Below are positions 7,986 to 16,610 of a stretch of 64,000 bases of DNA, in pieces. The stretch covers positions 620,001-684,000 of the forward strand of contig NZ_BMFT01000002.1 in the NCBI RefSeq assembly GCF_014639155.1, given 5' to 3'. The notes beneath the pieces were generated by a model. That model worked only from the letters and a program-made list of their open reading frames with translations, ran no database searches and had not been told where the DNA came from. A program made the translations under genes and the position numbers. The stretch's first letter is position 1, and every line of letters starts with the position of its first letter. Source of the stretch: Paenibacillus segetis (GTDB taxonomy: Bacteria; Bacillota; Bacilli; Paenibacillales; Paenibacillaceae).

Positions 7986-8912
7986 ATGTCAAGAGATTAT
8001 GATTTTACTATGGCTGGTCATCCAAATATTTACACCGGCGAGCATCGAGATTTGAAAGTTTATTTTAGTGAGCCAGATGCAGGGGTAAACGAAGATACAG
8101 GGGTATTATTATTTATTGCAGGATACGGTGGACATGCAGGCTCTAATGTATACGTAAAAATGCGAAAACAATTTGCAGATTTGTATAATTTGGTTTGTAT
8201 TCAGTGTGATTACTTTGGTTATGAGTTTATGCAGGCAGAAGTTAAACATGAAAGTATTGATAATTTTAATGATATGTCGATTATGCAGTCACTTGATAAT
8301 ATAACTTCAGTTCTAGCTGTTATTTCTATGTTGAAAGAGAATAATCTTGTTTTTAATGAAAAGAAGATTATTTGTTACGGTCAATCACATGGGGGGTATC
8401 TTGCTCTCCAATGTAATAGATTTGTACCAGATTTGTTTTCATTAATTATTGATAATTCCGCGTATATCTACCCGGTGTATCTGAAAGCAACTCGATGTCT
8501 TCCGTCATTAAACTTGAATTTTAATTATTTCGTTAAAAGGATTGAAATGGACGACTCCCTTCTGTATCTCCCATATTTATATACAGATTTTTGCAATACT
8601 GCTAATATTGTATGCTTCCATGGAATCAACGATAATATGATACATCATTCGGATAAAGAACGTTTTTGTAATGATATTAAGAATTGTACGATATATCTAA
8701 TTAAAGATCCTACTGCCTCTGGTGGTATTTTTTCCTCAACAGAGCACGGGTTGGGAGCGGATTTTTTGCGTCTCTTTGATTGGGTAATTAATAATTGTGT
8801 AGTTGAGAAAGATAAAAAGTATGAATTATCTAGAACGGAATTTAGTACGAAAAAGTGTGGCTATAGATTTGATTTTTCCTCTGGACTAATAGCATTAGAG
8901 TATATTTTATAA
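7986..8912 (+). CDS. DUF2920-like alpha/beta hydrolase on an inserted segment
   Basis: The 308-residue protein has an alpha/beta-hydrolase layout: VLLFIAGYGGHAG as the oxyanion-loop strand, IICYGQSHGGYLAL as the nucleophile elbow (GxSxGG), IIDNSAYIYP after it, VCFHGINDNMIHH with a candidate Asp, and a late STEHGLGAD supplying a candidate His. It resembles the DUF2920 proteins of Campylobacter flagellar glycosylation loci; I recall this family but could not test it. AGGAGG sits 4 nt before the ATG. Base composition is clearly more AT-rich than hpf or secA. The last Leu codon and stop lie inside repeat copy 2, so the C-terminus may have been fixed by the recombination junction. Confidence 0.65.
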   Translation: MSRDYDFTMAGHPNIYTGEHRDLKVYFSEPDAGVNEDTGVLLFIAGYGGHAGSNVYVKMRKQFADLYNLVCIQCDYFGYEFMQAEVKHESIDNFNDMSIMQSLDNITSVLAVISMLKENNLVFNEKKIICYGQSHGGYLALQCNRFVPDLFSLIIDNSAYIYPVYLKATRCLPSLNLNFNYFVKRIEMDDSLLYLPYLYTDFCNTANIVCFHGINDNMIHHSDKERFCNDIKNCTIYLIKDPTASGGIFSSTEHGLGADFLRLFDWVINNCVVEKDKKYELSRTEFSTKKCGYRFDFSSGLIALEYIL

Positions 8913-9010
8913 TCATCCGGCACAGCCGACCTACATATAAACGGTACGATGGTTAACAATTGAAGATTCGCTAGCATTAGACCCTGGGGGAACCTAGGGT
9001 CTTTATTTTT
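8907..9010 (+). repeat. 104-bp direct repeat, copy 2 (after the hydrolase gene)
   Basis: Identical to 7702-7805. It starts in frame with the hydrolase gene, giving it its last Leu codon, its TAA stop and a working terminator. Downstream of the copy the hpf promoter begins within about 30 bp. Confidence 0.97.
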
Positions 9011-9040
9011 TTACAATGTGCTGAATTTGAATTTACACTT

Positions 9041-9070
9041 TTTACTTTGGGCTAACATCTATGGTATAAT
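9041..9070 (+). promoter_or_regulatory. Promoter of hpf with extended -10
   Basis: TGGTATAAT at 9062-9070 is an extended -10 element with a possible -35 TTTACT at 9041-9046 (18 bp apart). The start point would be about 20 nt before the hpf start codon. Confidence 0.65.
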
Positions 9071-9098
9071 AAAGGTGCAAACAAAGGAGGAGTGCCCT

Positions 9099-9659
9099 AT
9101 GAATTTTAGTATTCGTGGACAGCAAATTGAAGTGACTGATGCTTTGCGAGATTACGTTGACAAGAAGCTCAGTAGACTAGACAAGTACTTTGATGCACCC
9201 CCCACCTCAGATGGTACCGTCACACTAAGTGTTGTACGAGGTTTGCACGTGGTGGAGGTAACTATCCCTCTTACTGGCGTTGTACTCCGCGCTGAGGATC
9301 GAAGCGAAGATATGTATGCATCAATGGATGCAGTTGCGGACAAGCTGGAACGTCAGATTCGCAAACATAAGACCAAAATTAACCGTAAGTTCCGTCAAGA
9401 AGGTAGTTTGAAGAAATTGTTCGTTGAAGGTGCATCCAGCGGTTCGGTTATGGTCGATGAAGCTGACTATGACTTGGATGATTTGGAAGTAGTACGTACG
9501 AAGCGCTTTTTCTTGAAACCGATGGATGTTGAAGAAGCGATTTTACAGATGAATATGGTAGGTCATAATTTCTTCGTATTCTCTAACATCGACACTAGGG
9601 ACGTAAATGTTGTATATAAACGTGACGATGGCAAGTACGGTTTAATCGAGCAGGGTTAG
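9099..9659 (+). CDS. hpf: Ribosome hibernation promoting factor, long form
   Basis: The 186-residue protein has an N-terminal ribosome-binding domain (FSIRGQQIEVTDALRDYVDKK, then basic HKTKINRKFRQ) and a C-terminal dimerisation domain (VVRTKRFFLKPMDVEEAILQ, GHNFFVFSN, VNVVYKRDDGKYGLI). The long form pairs two 70S ribosomes into inactive 100S dimers in stationary phase. ATG 9099 follows AAAGGAGG by 8 nt; an in-frame ATG at 9018 would place the promoter inside the gene. It sits just before secA, as in Bacillus subtilis, where the gene is called yvyD. Confidence 0.95.
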   Translation: MNFSIRGQQIEVTDALRDYVDKKLSRLDKYFDAPPTSDGTVTLSVVRGLHVVEVTIPLTGVVLRAEDRSEDMYASMDAVADKLERQIRKHKTKINRKFRQEGSLKKLFVEGASSGSVMVDEADYDLDDLEVVRTKRFFLKPMDVEEAILQMNMVGHNFFVFSNIDTRDVNVVYKRDDGKYGLIEQG

Positions 9660-9731
9660 TGATAACGTATCCAATCATGACGATTGTATGAATGCAGGTG
9701 GAAATTCTTGCAATTGAATTTTTAAGGAAAC

Positions 9732-9763
9732 GAGCCTTATCCGCTTGCGGGTAGGGCTCTTTA
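9732..9763 (+). terminator. Terminator after hpf
   Basis: GAGCC...TACCCG-type arms around TTAT-CCGC-TT-GCGG form a hairpin closed by GAGCC/GGCTC and followed by TTTATT. Confidence 0.75.
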
Positions 9764-9809
9764 TTAATAGATATAAGAGTTTACCACGGAACAGTGGTGA
9801 TGGTGTCTG

Positions 9810-9838
9810 TTGCGACAACCCTTACAAACTGTTACAAT
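9810..9838 (+). promoter_or_regulatory. Likely secA promoter
   Basis: TTGCGA (9810-9815) and TACAAT (9833-9838) are 17 bp apart, about 40 nt before the secA start. Confidence 0.5.
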
Positions 9839-9877
9839 TTAGGCAAATGATCTGTTTTGCCGTGAAAGGGGTTAATC

Positions 9878-12385
9878 ATGCTAGGATTAGTTAAGAAAAT
9901 ATTTGGCGACATCAATGAACGTGATGTCAAACGTCTCATGAAGACGGTAGACCTTATCAATACATTAGAACCCAAATTTGAGGCGCTTTCTGACGAAGAA
10001 TTACAAGGAAAGACTGCGGAGTTCCGTGAACGTCTAGAAAAGGGAGAAACGCTAGAAGAAATTCTTCCAGAAGCTTTTGCTACTGTTAGAGAAGCCTCTA
10101 AGAGAACGCTGGGTATGCGTCATTTTGATGTACAGCTCGTTGGAGGTATGGCGCTTCACGAAGGGCGTATCTCTGAAATGAAAACCGGTGAAGGGAAGAC
10201 ATTGGTCGGAACCCTACCGGTTTATTTGAATGCACTCACAGGTAAAGGTGTGCATGTCGTTACCGTTAATGATTACTTGGCACAACGTGATAGCGAGCAG
10301 ATGGCTCAAATCTATAACTTCTTAGGTATGACGGTTGGGGTCAACCTCAATGGTATGGAGCACGTGGATAAACAAGCAGCTTACGCTTGTGATATCACAT
10401 ATGGAACAAATAATGAATTTGGTTTTGACTATCTTCGCGATAACATGGTGTTGTACAAAGAGCAGATGGTTCAACGTCCGCTTCATTTCTGTATCATTGA
10501 TGAAGTCGATTCCATTCTGATCGATGAAGCTCGTACACCGCTTATTATATCTGGACAAGCTCAGAAATCTACTGAGCTATATTATGCAGCTGATCGCTTC
10601 GTGAAGCGCCTTGAACCGGAAGAAGACTATACAGTGGACATCAAAGTCAAAGCTGTGTCTCTGACGGAGAAGGGTGTCGGCAAGGCGGAACGTGCTTTTG
10701 GAATTGAGAACTTATACGATCACAACAATATTACGCTTAACCACCATGTAGTCCAAGCGTTGAAGGCGAACGTTATCATGCGTCGTGACGTAGATTATGT
10801 AGTGACAGAAGACGAAGTTCTTATCGTTGACGAATTTACGGGTCGTCTCATGGCGGGTCGTCGTTATAGCGATGGACTTCATCAGGCCATTGAAGCGAAG
10901 GAAGGTATCGAAGTACAGAATGAGAGCATGACGCTTGCTACGATTACTTTCCAGAACTATTTCCGTATGTACCGCAAGTTAGCGGGGATGACGGGTACAG
11001 CGAAGACCGAGGAAGAAGAGTTCAAGAAGATTTACGGTCTTGAGGTTCTTCAAGTACCAACAAACAAGCCGAACATGCGTCAAGACATGCCGGATGTTGT
11101 ATATAAGAGTGAAGAAGGCAAATTCAAAGCGGTTGTTGAAGAAATCGTGAAACGTCACAAAGATAATCAACCTATATTGGTTGGTACAGTGTCGATCGAG
11201 AATTCAGAACGCGTCTCTGAAATGCTAAAACGTAAAGGTGTTCAGCATAAAGTATTGAATGCGAAATACCATGCGGAAGAAGCTGAGATTATATCGCGTG
11301 CAGGTCAACCTGGATCTGTGACGATTGCTACGAATATGGCGGGCCGCGGTACCGACATCTTGCTTGGTGAAGGTGTATCCGAAGTTGGAGGATTACACAT
11401 TATCGGTACAGAGCGTCACGAATCACGCCGGATTGATAATCAGTTGCGTGGACGTGCGGGACGTCAAGGCGACCCAGGTTCAACACAATTCTACTTATCC
11501 CTTGGGGACGAGTTGATGAAGCGGTTTGGTGCGGATAACGTGCTGAACATGATGGATCGTCTAGGTTTTGAAGAAGATCAGCCAATCGAGAGCAAGATGA
11601 TCACTAGAGCGGTTGAATCGGCGCAAAAACGGGTTGAAGGTAACAACTTCGACGTTCGTAAAGTCGTCCTTCAATATGATGACGTTATGAACCAACAACG
11701 TGAGATTATCTATAAACAACGTCGTGAACTATTAGAATCGGATAATATCAAGCAAATTATCATTGATATGATCAAACCTGTTATTGAACGGATCGTTGAA
11801 GCTCATACAAGCTCAGAGATTCCTGAAGAGTGGGAATTACAAGAAGTGGTTGACTATGTAACCAGTAAGCTGCTGGATGTAGGGTCTATCACGAAAGATG
11901 AGCTATGGGGCAAAGAGCCAAATGAGATCGTTGATTATATTTTTGAAAAGGTCATGACAAAATATGATCAACGTGAAGAAGCACTTGGACCTGAAATGGT
12001 GCGCGAATTTGAGAAAGTAATTGCTCTACGTTCTGTAGACAGCAAATGGATGGATCACATCGATGCGATGGATCAACTGCGTCAAGGTATCCACCTTCGT
12101 TCATACGGCGGAACCGATCCTCTTCGCGAGTATCAATTTGAAGGCTTCGAGATGTTCAACCAAATGGTTGCTACGATCCAAGAAGAAGTTGCAACATATA
12201 TTATGAAGGCACAAGTAGAGACGAACCAAGAGCGTCAAGCGGTAGTTGACGAAGATAAGATTTCCACTAGTGGTGAGCCAGCTGAGAAGCGTCCAGTTCA
12301 ACGCGGAGATCAAGTCGGACGTAACGATCTCTGCCCGTGTGGTAGCGGTAAGAAATACAAACACTGCCACGGCCAGAATGCATAA
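9878..12385 (+). CDS. secA: Preprotein translocase ATPase SecA
   Basis: The 835-residue protein is full length for Firmicute Sec[10 protein letters not shown] (about residues 101-109) is Walker [14 protein letters not shown] is the DEAD-type Walker [10 protein letters not shown] and [11 protein letters not shown] are in the second motor domain, and the C-terminus has the zinc ligand [13 protein letters not shown] that contacts SecB or ribosomes. It drives secretion through SecYEG at the membrane. AAAGGGG precedes the ATG. It has its own putative promoter after the hpf terminator and is followed 47 bp later by prfB, as in relatives. Confidence 0.98.
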   Translation: MLGLVKKIFGDINERDVKRLMKTVDLINTLEPKFEALSDEELQGKTAEFRERLEKGETLEEILPEAFATVREASKRTLGMRHFDVQLVGGMALHEGRISEMKTGEGKTLVGTLPVYLNALTGKGVHVVTVNDYLAQRDSEQMAQIYNFLGMTVGVNLNGMEHVDKQAAYACDITYGTNNEFGFDYLRDNMVLYKEQMVQRPLHFCIIDEVDSILIDEARTPLIISGQAQKSTELYYAADRFVKRLEPEEDYTVDIKVKAVSLTEKGVGKAERAFGIENLYDHNNITLNHHVVQALKANVIMRRDVDYVVTEDEVLIVDEFTGRLMAGRRYSDGLHQAIEAKEGIEVQNESMTLATITFQNYFRMYRKLAGMTGTAKTEEEEFKKIYGLEVLQVPTNKPNMRQDMPDVVYKSEEGKFKAVVEEIVKRHKDNQPILVGTVSIENSERVSEMLKRKGVQHKVLNAKYHAEEAEIISRAGQPGSVTIATNMAGRGTDILLGEGVSEVGGLHIIGTERHESRRIDNQLRGRAGRQGDPGSTQFYLSLGDELMKRFGADNVLNMMDRLGFEEDQPIESKMITRAVESAQKRVEGNNFDVRKVVLQYDDVMNQQREIIYKQRRELLESDNIKQIIIDMIKPVIERIVEAHTSSEIPEEWELQEVVDYVTSKLLDVGSITKDELWGKEPNEIVDYIFEKVMTKYDQREEALGPEMVREFEKVIALRSVDSKWMDHIDAMDQLRQGIHLRSYGGTDPLREYQFEGFEMFNQMVATIQEEVATYIMKAQVETNQERQAVVDEDKISTSGEPAEKRPVQRGDQVGRNDLCPCGSGKKYKHCHGQNA

Positions 12386-12432
12386 GAGTGCCGGCCTGAA
12401 ACTTATCTAATTTAGGATGGTGACGAAGCAAC

Positions 12433-13546
12433 ATGATCGACCCAAGTGTCAAACACGATATGCGCGAGATTACGATGAAATTATCCAACCTTAGGGGGTC
12501 TCTTTGACTTAGACCTCAAACAGGAAATGATCGCGAATTACGAAGAGAAGATGGCTGCACCAGATTTCTGGGATGATAATGATAAGGCACAGACTTTAAT
12601 CGCGGAAATGAATGCCGTTAAGTCTTTCGTGGATAAGTATTTGGGATTGCAGCAAGAATATGACGATGCCGAGATGATGCTTGAGCTTGCTGAGGAAGAA
12701 GGCGATGAGTCGCTAGGAGCAGAAATCTCCGATTCCGTTGCTTCACTGGTGAAGAAATTAGAGGATTTCGAACTCCAGTTGCTTCTTAGTGAACCATATG
12801 ACAAGCTCAACGCCATTCTTGAGCTACATCCTGGTGCAGGTGGTACCGAGTCGCAAGATTGGGGCCAAATGTTGCTGCGGATGTATACTCGTTGGGCAGA
12901 GAAGCATGGTTTCAAGGTAGAGACATTGGATTATTTGCCGGGTGATGAGGCGGGCATCAAGAGTGTTACGCTGTTGATCAAAGGCTATAATGCCTATGGC
13001 TACCTGAAAGCGGAGAAGGGTGTACACCGTTTAGTACGGATTTCTCCGTTTGACTCCTCCGGGCGGAGACACACTTCATTTGTATCGTGTGATGTTGTTC
13101 CGGAAATTACCGATGATGTGACTGTAGAGATTCGGACGGAGGATCTCAAGATTGATACCTATCGTGCAACGGGTGCGGGCGGGCAGCATATCAATACGAC
13201 GGATTCCGCGGTGCGGATCACACATTTACCTACGGGGATCGTAGTAACCTGTCAGAATGAACGCTCTCAGATCAAGAATCGGGAACAGGCGATGACCATG
13301 CTCCGCTCTAAGTTATATGAACGTAAGCTCGAAGAACAGCAGAAGGAGCTTGATGAGATTCGCGGTGAACAGTCTGATATTGCGTGGGGCAGTCAAATCC
13401 GGTCTTATGTCTTCCATCCTTACAGTATGGTTAAGGACCACCGTACATCGGTTGAAAGCGGTAATGTTGGCGCTGTGATGGACGGGGACCTGGATGCCTT
13501 TATCGACGGTTACTTACGAAGTCAAATACGAGTTGAAACTCAGTAA
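12433..13546 (+). CDS. prfB: Peptide chain release factor 2 with programmed +1 frameshift
   Basis: A short first frame starts at ATG 12433 and reads 24 codons to TGA at 12505-12507. The site is AGGGGG-TCT-CTT-TGA-C, the classic autoregulatory signal: an internal AGGGGG and slippery CTT shift ribosomes +1 to GAC when RF2 is scarce. The second frame continues from 12506 to 13546, giving about 370 residues. It has the stop-codon-reading SPF tripeptide in RISPFDSS and the catalytic GGQ in [18 protein letters not shown]2 terminates at UGA and UAA. The split frame is not a mutation. The ribosome site for ATG 12433 is weak. Confidence 0.97.
12493..12508 (+). promoter_or_regulatory. Programmed frameshift site of prfB
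   Basis: AGGGGG, three bases, then CTTTGAC: the internal Shine-Dalgarno, slippery CTT codon and in-frame TGA stop lie in the conserved arrangement used by most bacteria for RF2 autoregulation. Confidence 0.95.
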
Positions 13547-13560
13547 AATTTAAGAACAAT

Positions 13561-13635
13561 ATTCCTACACTTCAACAGTTCGGTTAAGAAGTTACTACTT
13601 CTGGCCAGACTGCAGAATGTGTAGGAATTTTTTTG
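13561..13635 (+). terminator. Branched terminator after prfB
   Basis: ATTCCTACAC (13561-13570) pairs perfectly with GTGTAGGAAT (13619-13628), which is followed by seven Ts. The 48-nt interior can form its own hairpin (AGAAGT-TACT-ACTTCT). Confidence 0.75.
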
Positions 13636-13657
13636 GAGTCAGTGAGGAGGAGGCACA

Positions 13658-14539
13658 GTGCCGCCAAAGATACGGAGAATTAGAGAAAAAATGCCCCTTA
13701 CAGGACCAGGACGTCATATCATAGACACGTCGATGATCTTGGTGGGTTCGTTTATTACTGCTTTGGCCTTCAATTTATTCCTGGTGCCGAACCATATTGC
13801 TTCTGGGGGAGTATCAGGATTATCGGTTATAGCTCAGTCGCTGTTTGGAATTGAACCAGCATTTACACAGTGGGCATTAAATATCCCGTTATTCGTTGCA
13901 GGATTCCTGGCGTTGGGGCGAAACTATGCGATACGCTCATTACTGGGAACCATTGTGCTACCTCTGTTTGTATACTTGACGAAAGATTGGTCTGTACCGA
14001 CGACAGATATGTTACTGGCTTCACTTTACGGTGGTATTGGAGTTGGGATAGGTCTAGGTATTGTGTTCCGCGGCCGTGGTTCAACCGGTGGATTATCCAC
14101 TTTGGCACAGATCATTCAGAAATATTCGGGACTCAGCTTATCCGTGTGTGTCATGTTGATGGATGGAATCGTGATCACGATGGCAGGATTTATTTTATCG
14201 CCAGAGAAGGCTCTTTACGCGTTGATTGGATTATATATTACAGGGAAGATCATTGATATGATTGAGCTGGGACTAAACTACACGAAGGTAGCATATATCA
14301 TCGCGAATAAGACGGATGAAATTACAGAGGCGGTGTTAAATGAGCTGGATCGTGGACTTACGAAGCTATCAGCGCAAGGTGGTTATACAGGTGATAACCG
14401 GACGGTGCTCATGGTCGTTGTAGGACAGAGTGAAGTAACTCGCCTCAAGACACTTGTACAACAGCTAGAGCCAACGGCATTTGTCATTATTACGAATGCT
14501 CATGAGGTTCTTGGTGAGGGATTCAAGCGGCAAGAGTAA
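13658..14539 (+). CDS. YitT family membrane protein
   Basis: The roughly 293-residue protein has five to six hydrophobic segments in its first two thirds (for example SMILVGSFITALAFNLFLV, ALNIPLFVAGFLALG, YGGIGVGIGLGIVF) and the family pattern IASGGVSGLS and RGRGSTGGLSTLAQI. A cytosolic C-terminal DUF2179 domain follows from about residue 215 (GLTKLSAQGGYTGDNRTVLMVVV). YitT proteins are widespread in Firmicutes; transport function is unproven. GTG 13658 has GAGGAGGAGG 4 nt upstream; ATG 13691 is a less likely start. Confidence 0.88.
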   Translation: MPPKIRRIREKMPLTGPGRHIIDTSMILVGSFITALAFNLFLVPNHIASGGVSGLSVIAQSLFGIEPAFTQWALNIPLFVAGFLALGRNYAIRSLLGTIVLPLFVYLTKDWSVPTTDMLLASLYGGIGVGIGLGIVFRGRGSTGGLSTLAQIIQKYSGLSLSVCVMLMDGIVITMAGFILSPEKALYALIGLYITGKIIDMIELGLNYTKVAYIIANKTDEITEAVLNELDRGLTKLSAQGGYTGDNRTVLMVVVGQSEVTRLKTLVQQLEPTAFVIITNAHEVLGEGFKRQE

Positions 14540-14552
14540 TAATAAATAAATT

Positions 14553-14600
14553 TACCCTTCGAGAAATCGCGACCATGCTGCGATAGATTGAGGGGTATTT
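14553..14600 (+). terminator. Terminator after the YitT gene
   Basis: ACCCTTC pairs with GAGGGGT (one G-U pair) around an inner ATCGC/GCGAT hairpin, then ATTTTA. Confidence 0.6.
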
Positions 14601-14619
14601 TAGTATATCTTAAGGTGAT

Positions 14620-14652
14620 CTTCAGATGGGCTTCAGTTAGCTAGATTAGAAT
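14620..14652 (+). promoter_or_regulatory. Direct-repeat activator site and -10 of the lipoprotein gene
   Basis: CTTCAG at 14620-14625 and again at 14631-14636 are exactly 11 bp apart, one helical turn, with a -10-like TAGAAT at 14647-14652 and no good -35. This is the arrangement used by OmpR-type response regulators; the regulator is unknown. Confidence 0.4.
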
Positions 14653-14706
14653 AAGGAACATGAAGTGATGTAAGTATTCCTAATCTGGGTAAAGGAGCAA
14701 GATAAG

Positions 14707-15276
14707 ATGAAGAACATGCAAATCGTAATGAGTGCTAGTTTACTGACATTGCTTCTATTGAGTGGATGTGCAGCAAATCAGGCAAATGAGGCGGCCCGTA
14801 ATAGTGTGAATACCAATGGCCAAAATTCTGAAGTGGACAACAGTACCACAGAGAATGATAGTAAGCCAGGCAATTCAGAAGGGAAACTGGACGAAAGCCA
14901 AATGCAAATGACGAATGTATTGCGTTCATTAGTGATGATGGATGGGCAGGAAGGGCTTGAAATTACGAAGGAGCAGGCGAATTCACTACTTCCAATCGTT
15001 CAGGAAATGATGACGAGTCAACAAATGACCGACGAGATTAAAACTAACATTGTAGAAAAATTAAGCAATGATCAGCAGACATACCTAAGCAACATGGAAT
15101 CTAACATGCCAGGCAAACCTGAAGATGGTGAAATACCACAAGGTAGCGATATTAAACGGGCAACTGATAACGAGGGACAACCTCCTCAAGGTGTGGGAGG
15201 TCCAAACGGAGAACGCGGAGGTGATATGAATCCAGGAGAACAATTGATAGAATTGCTGCAAACGAAGATCAGTTAA
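14707..15276 (+). CDS. Small lipoprotein of unknown function
   Basis: The 189-residue product has a lipoprotein signal: MKNMQ, a hydrophobic run, and lipobox LLSGC with the lipidated Cys at about residue 21. The mature part starts with an Asn/Ser/Glu-rich linker, then a helical segment (VLRSLVMMDGQEGLEITKE), and ends in a Pro/Gly-rich tail with GQPPQGVGGPNGERGG. I do not recognise the family. GGAGCAAGATAAG precedes the ATG. It is flanked by terminators on both sides and so is probably monocistronic, under the direct-repeat promoter upstream. Confidence 0.8.
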   Translation: MKNMQIVMSASLLTLLLLSGCAANQANEAARNSVNTNGQNSEVDNSTTENDSKPGNSEGKLDESQMQMTNVLRSLVMMDGQEGLEITKEQANSLLPIVQEMMTSQQMTDEIKTNIVEKLSNDQQTYLSNMESNMPGKPEDGEIPQGSDIKRATDNEGQPPQGVGGPNGERGGDMNPGEQLIELLQTKIS

Positions 15277-15301
15277 CAACGGTTTAATTCATAATGATAA
15301 T

Positions 15302-15355
15302 AAGGAGCTATCCCGGACGTATAATAAAAAATACGAAGGGATGGCTCCTTATTTT
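15302..15355 (+). terminator. Terminator after the lipoprotein gene
   Basis: AAGGAGC-T-ATCCC pairs with GGGAT-G-GCTCCTT across a 24-nt loop, followed by ATTTTATT. Confidence 0.8.
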
Positions 15356-15410
15356 ATTGAGTCATAGTTCTTTTGCCACGAGAAGGTATATGAAAAATAT
15401 GGTAGATTAC

Positions 15411-15462
15411 TGAATAGATATCTCTATTCGTTGTTGTATTTTTATTAGTATGATCGTATAAT
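15411..15462 (+). promoter_or_regulatory. argC promoter with upstream palindrome
   Basis: GAATAGATATCTCTATTC at 15412-15429 is a perfect 7+7 inverted repeat with a 4-bp centre. It lies just upstream of a promoter-like pair TTGTAT (15434-15439) and TATAAT (15457-15462), 17 bp apart. The half-sites resemble ArgR/AhrC half-sites but their spacing is wider than a canonical ARG box. Confidence 0.45.
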
Positions 15463-15537
15463 AATACATAATTATTAACGGGAATGCATAATCAATAAGT
15501 ATAGATAAAGACGAGAATGGAAAGCGAGGTAAGGCTA

Positions 15538-16593
15538 GTGAGCGGGGAGAAAGTTAAGGTTGCTATTGTTGGCTCCACAGGGTATGGGGGTGTGGAGCTC
15601 ATTCGATTTTTGCTCGGGCATCCAGAAGTAGAGATTGTCTCAGTTATTTCGGCTTCGAGTGCGGGGTCACTGATTAGTGAAGGATTTCCACACTTAACGG
15701 ATATTGTAGTGCAGCCACTAGATGGTGTAGATGCACAAGAAATTGCAGCAAAGGCTGATGTTGTATTTACGGCTACCCCCTCTGGGGTTAGTGGCAAATT
15801 GGTGCCTGAACTTCTGCAAGTCGGCTTGAAGGTCATCGACCTGTCGGGTGATTTTCGCATTAAAGATGGCGCTACATATGAAGAATGGTATAAACATGAA
15901 GCGCCTGAAGATCAATTGCTTGAGCAAGCAGTATATGGTTTATGCGAGATTAATGGTGATGAAGTAGCGAGGTCCACCGGTTTGATCTCTAATCCAGGTT
16001 GCTATCCAACGGCAACGTTGCTGGGACTGATCCCCGCACTTAGCGCAGGTTGGATTGATCCCCACAGCATCATTATTGATGCAAAATCGGGAGTATCTGG
16101 TGCAGGCAGAGGACTCAGTCTCACGAGCCATTATGGTGAAATTAATGAAAACTTGAAGGTTTATAAAATCAACAAGCATCAGCACATTCCTGAAGTCGAG
16201 CAGAGCTTATCGCAAATTGCTGGGGAGCCCGTGACCGTAACATTCACTACTCATTTAGTTCCGATGACACGTGGGATTATGAGTACGATGTATGCTGGTT
16301 TAAAAGGTGATTATACAGAAACTGATCTAGTAGAGTTATATCGCCAGTATTATGAAGGAAGATCGTTTGTACGGATCCGGGAAGCAGGGAAATGGCCAGC
16401 TACCAAGGAAGTGTTCGGCTCCAACTATTGCGATATTGGTTTTGCAGTAGATCCTCGTACGAAGAGGGTTACCATCGTATCCGTAATCGATAACGTCGTC
16501 AAAGGGGCCGCAGGCCAAGCAATTCAAAATTTGAATATCATGATGGGTTGGGATGAAACAACAGGTTTGAAGCTTAGTCCCGTCTATCCATAG
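15538..16593 (+). CDS. argC: N-acetyl-gamma-glutamyl-phosphate reductase
   Basis: The product (about 351 residues) has the NADP loop VAIVGSTGYGGVELIRFLL, the active-site cysteine in GLISNPGCYPTATLLGL, and KSGVSGAGRG. It reduces N-acetylglutamyl phosphate to the semialdehyde, the third step of arginine synthesis, in the cytosol. GTG 15538 is preferred because GAGGTAAGG lies 5-9 nt upstream; ATG 15517, which adds seven residues, has no clear site. It is the first gene of argCJBDFGH and follows the putative operator-promoter region by about 75 bp. Confidence 0.96.
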   Translation: MSGEKVKVAIVGSTGYGGVELIRFLLGHPEVEIVSVISASSAGSLISEGFPHLTDIVVQPLDGVDAQEIAAKADVVFTATPSGVSGKLVPELLQVGLKVIDLSGDFRIKDGATYEEWYKHEAPEDQLLEQAVYGLCEINGDEVARSTGLISNPGCYPTATLLGLIPALSAGWIDPHSIIIDAKSGVSGAGRGLSLTSHYGEINENLKVYKINKHQHIPEVEQSLSQIAGEPVTVTFTTHLVPMTRGIMSTMYAGLKGDYTETDLVELYRQYYEGRSFVRIREAGKWPATKEVFGSNYCDIGFAVDPRTKRVTIVSVIDNVVKGAAGQAIQNLNIMMGWDETTGLKLSPVYP

Positions 16594-16610
16594 AGTGAGA
16601 GGAGAACGAC

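Noticed and set aside
12505..12507. In-frame stop near the start of prfB, as if it were a pseudogene.
   Set aside because: The AGGGGG and CTTTGAC context is the known programmed frameshift, and the downstream frame is intact.
13870..14256. 128-codon plus-strand frame inside the YitT gene.
   Set aside because: It is an out-of-frame shadow of a conserved membrane protein with no ribosome site.
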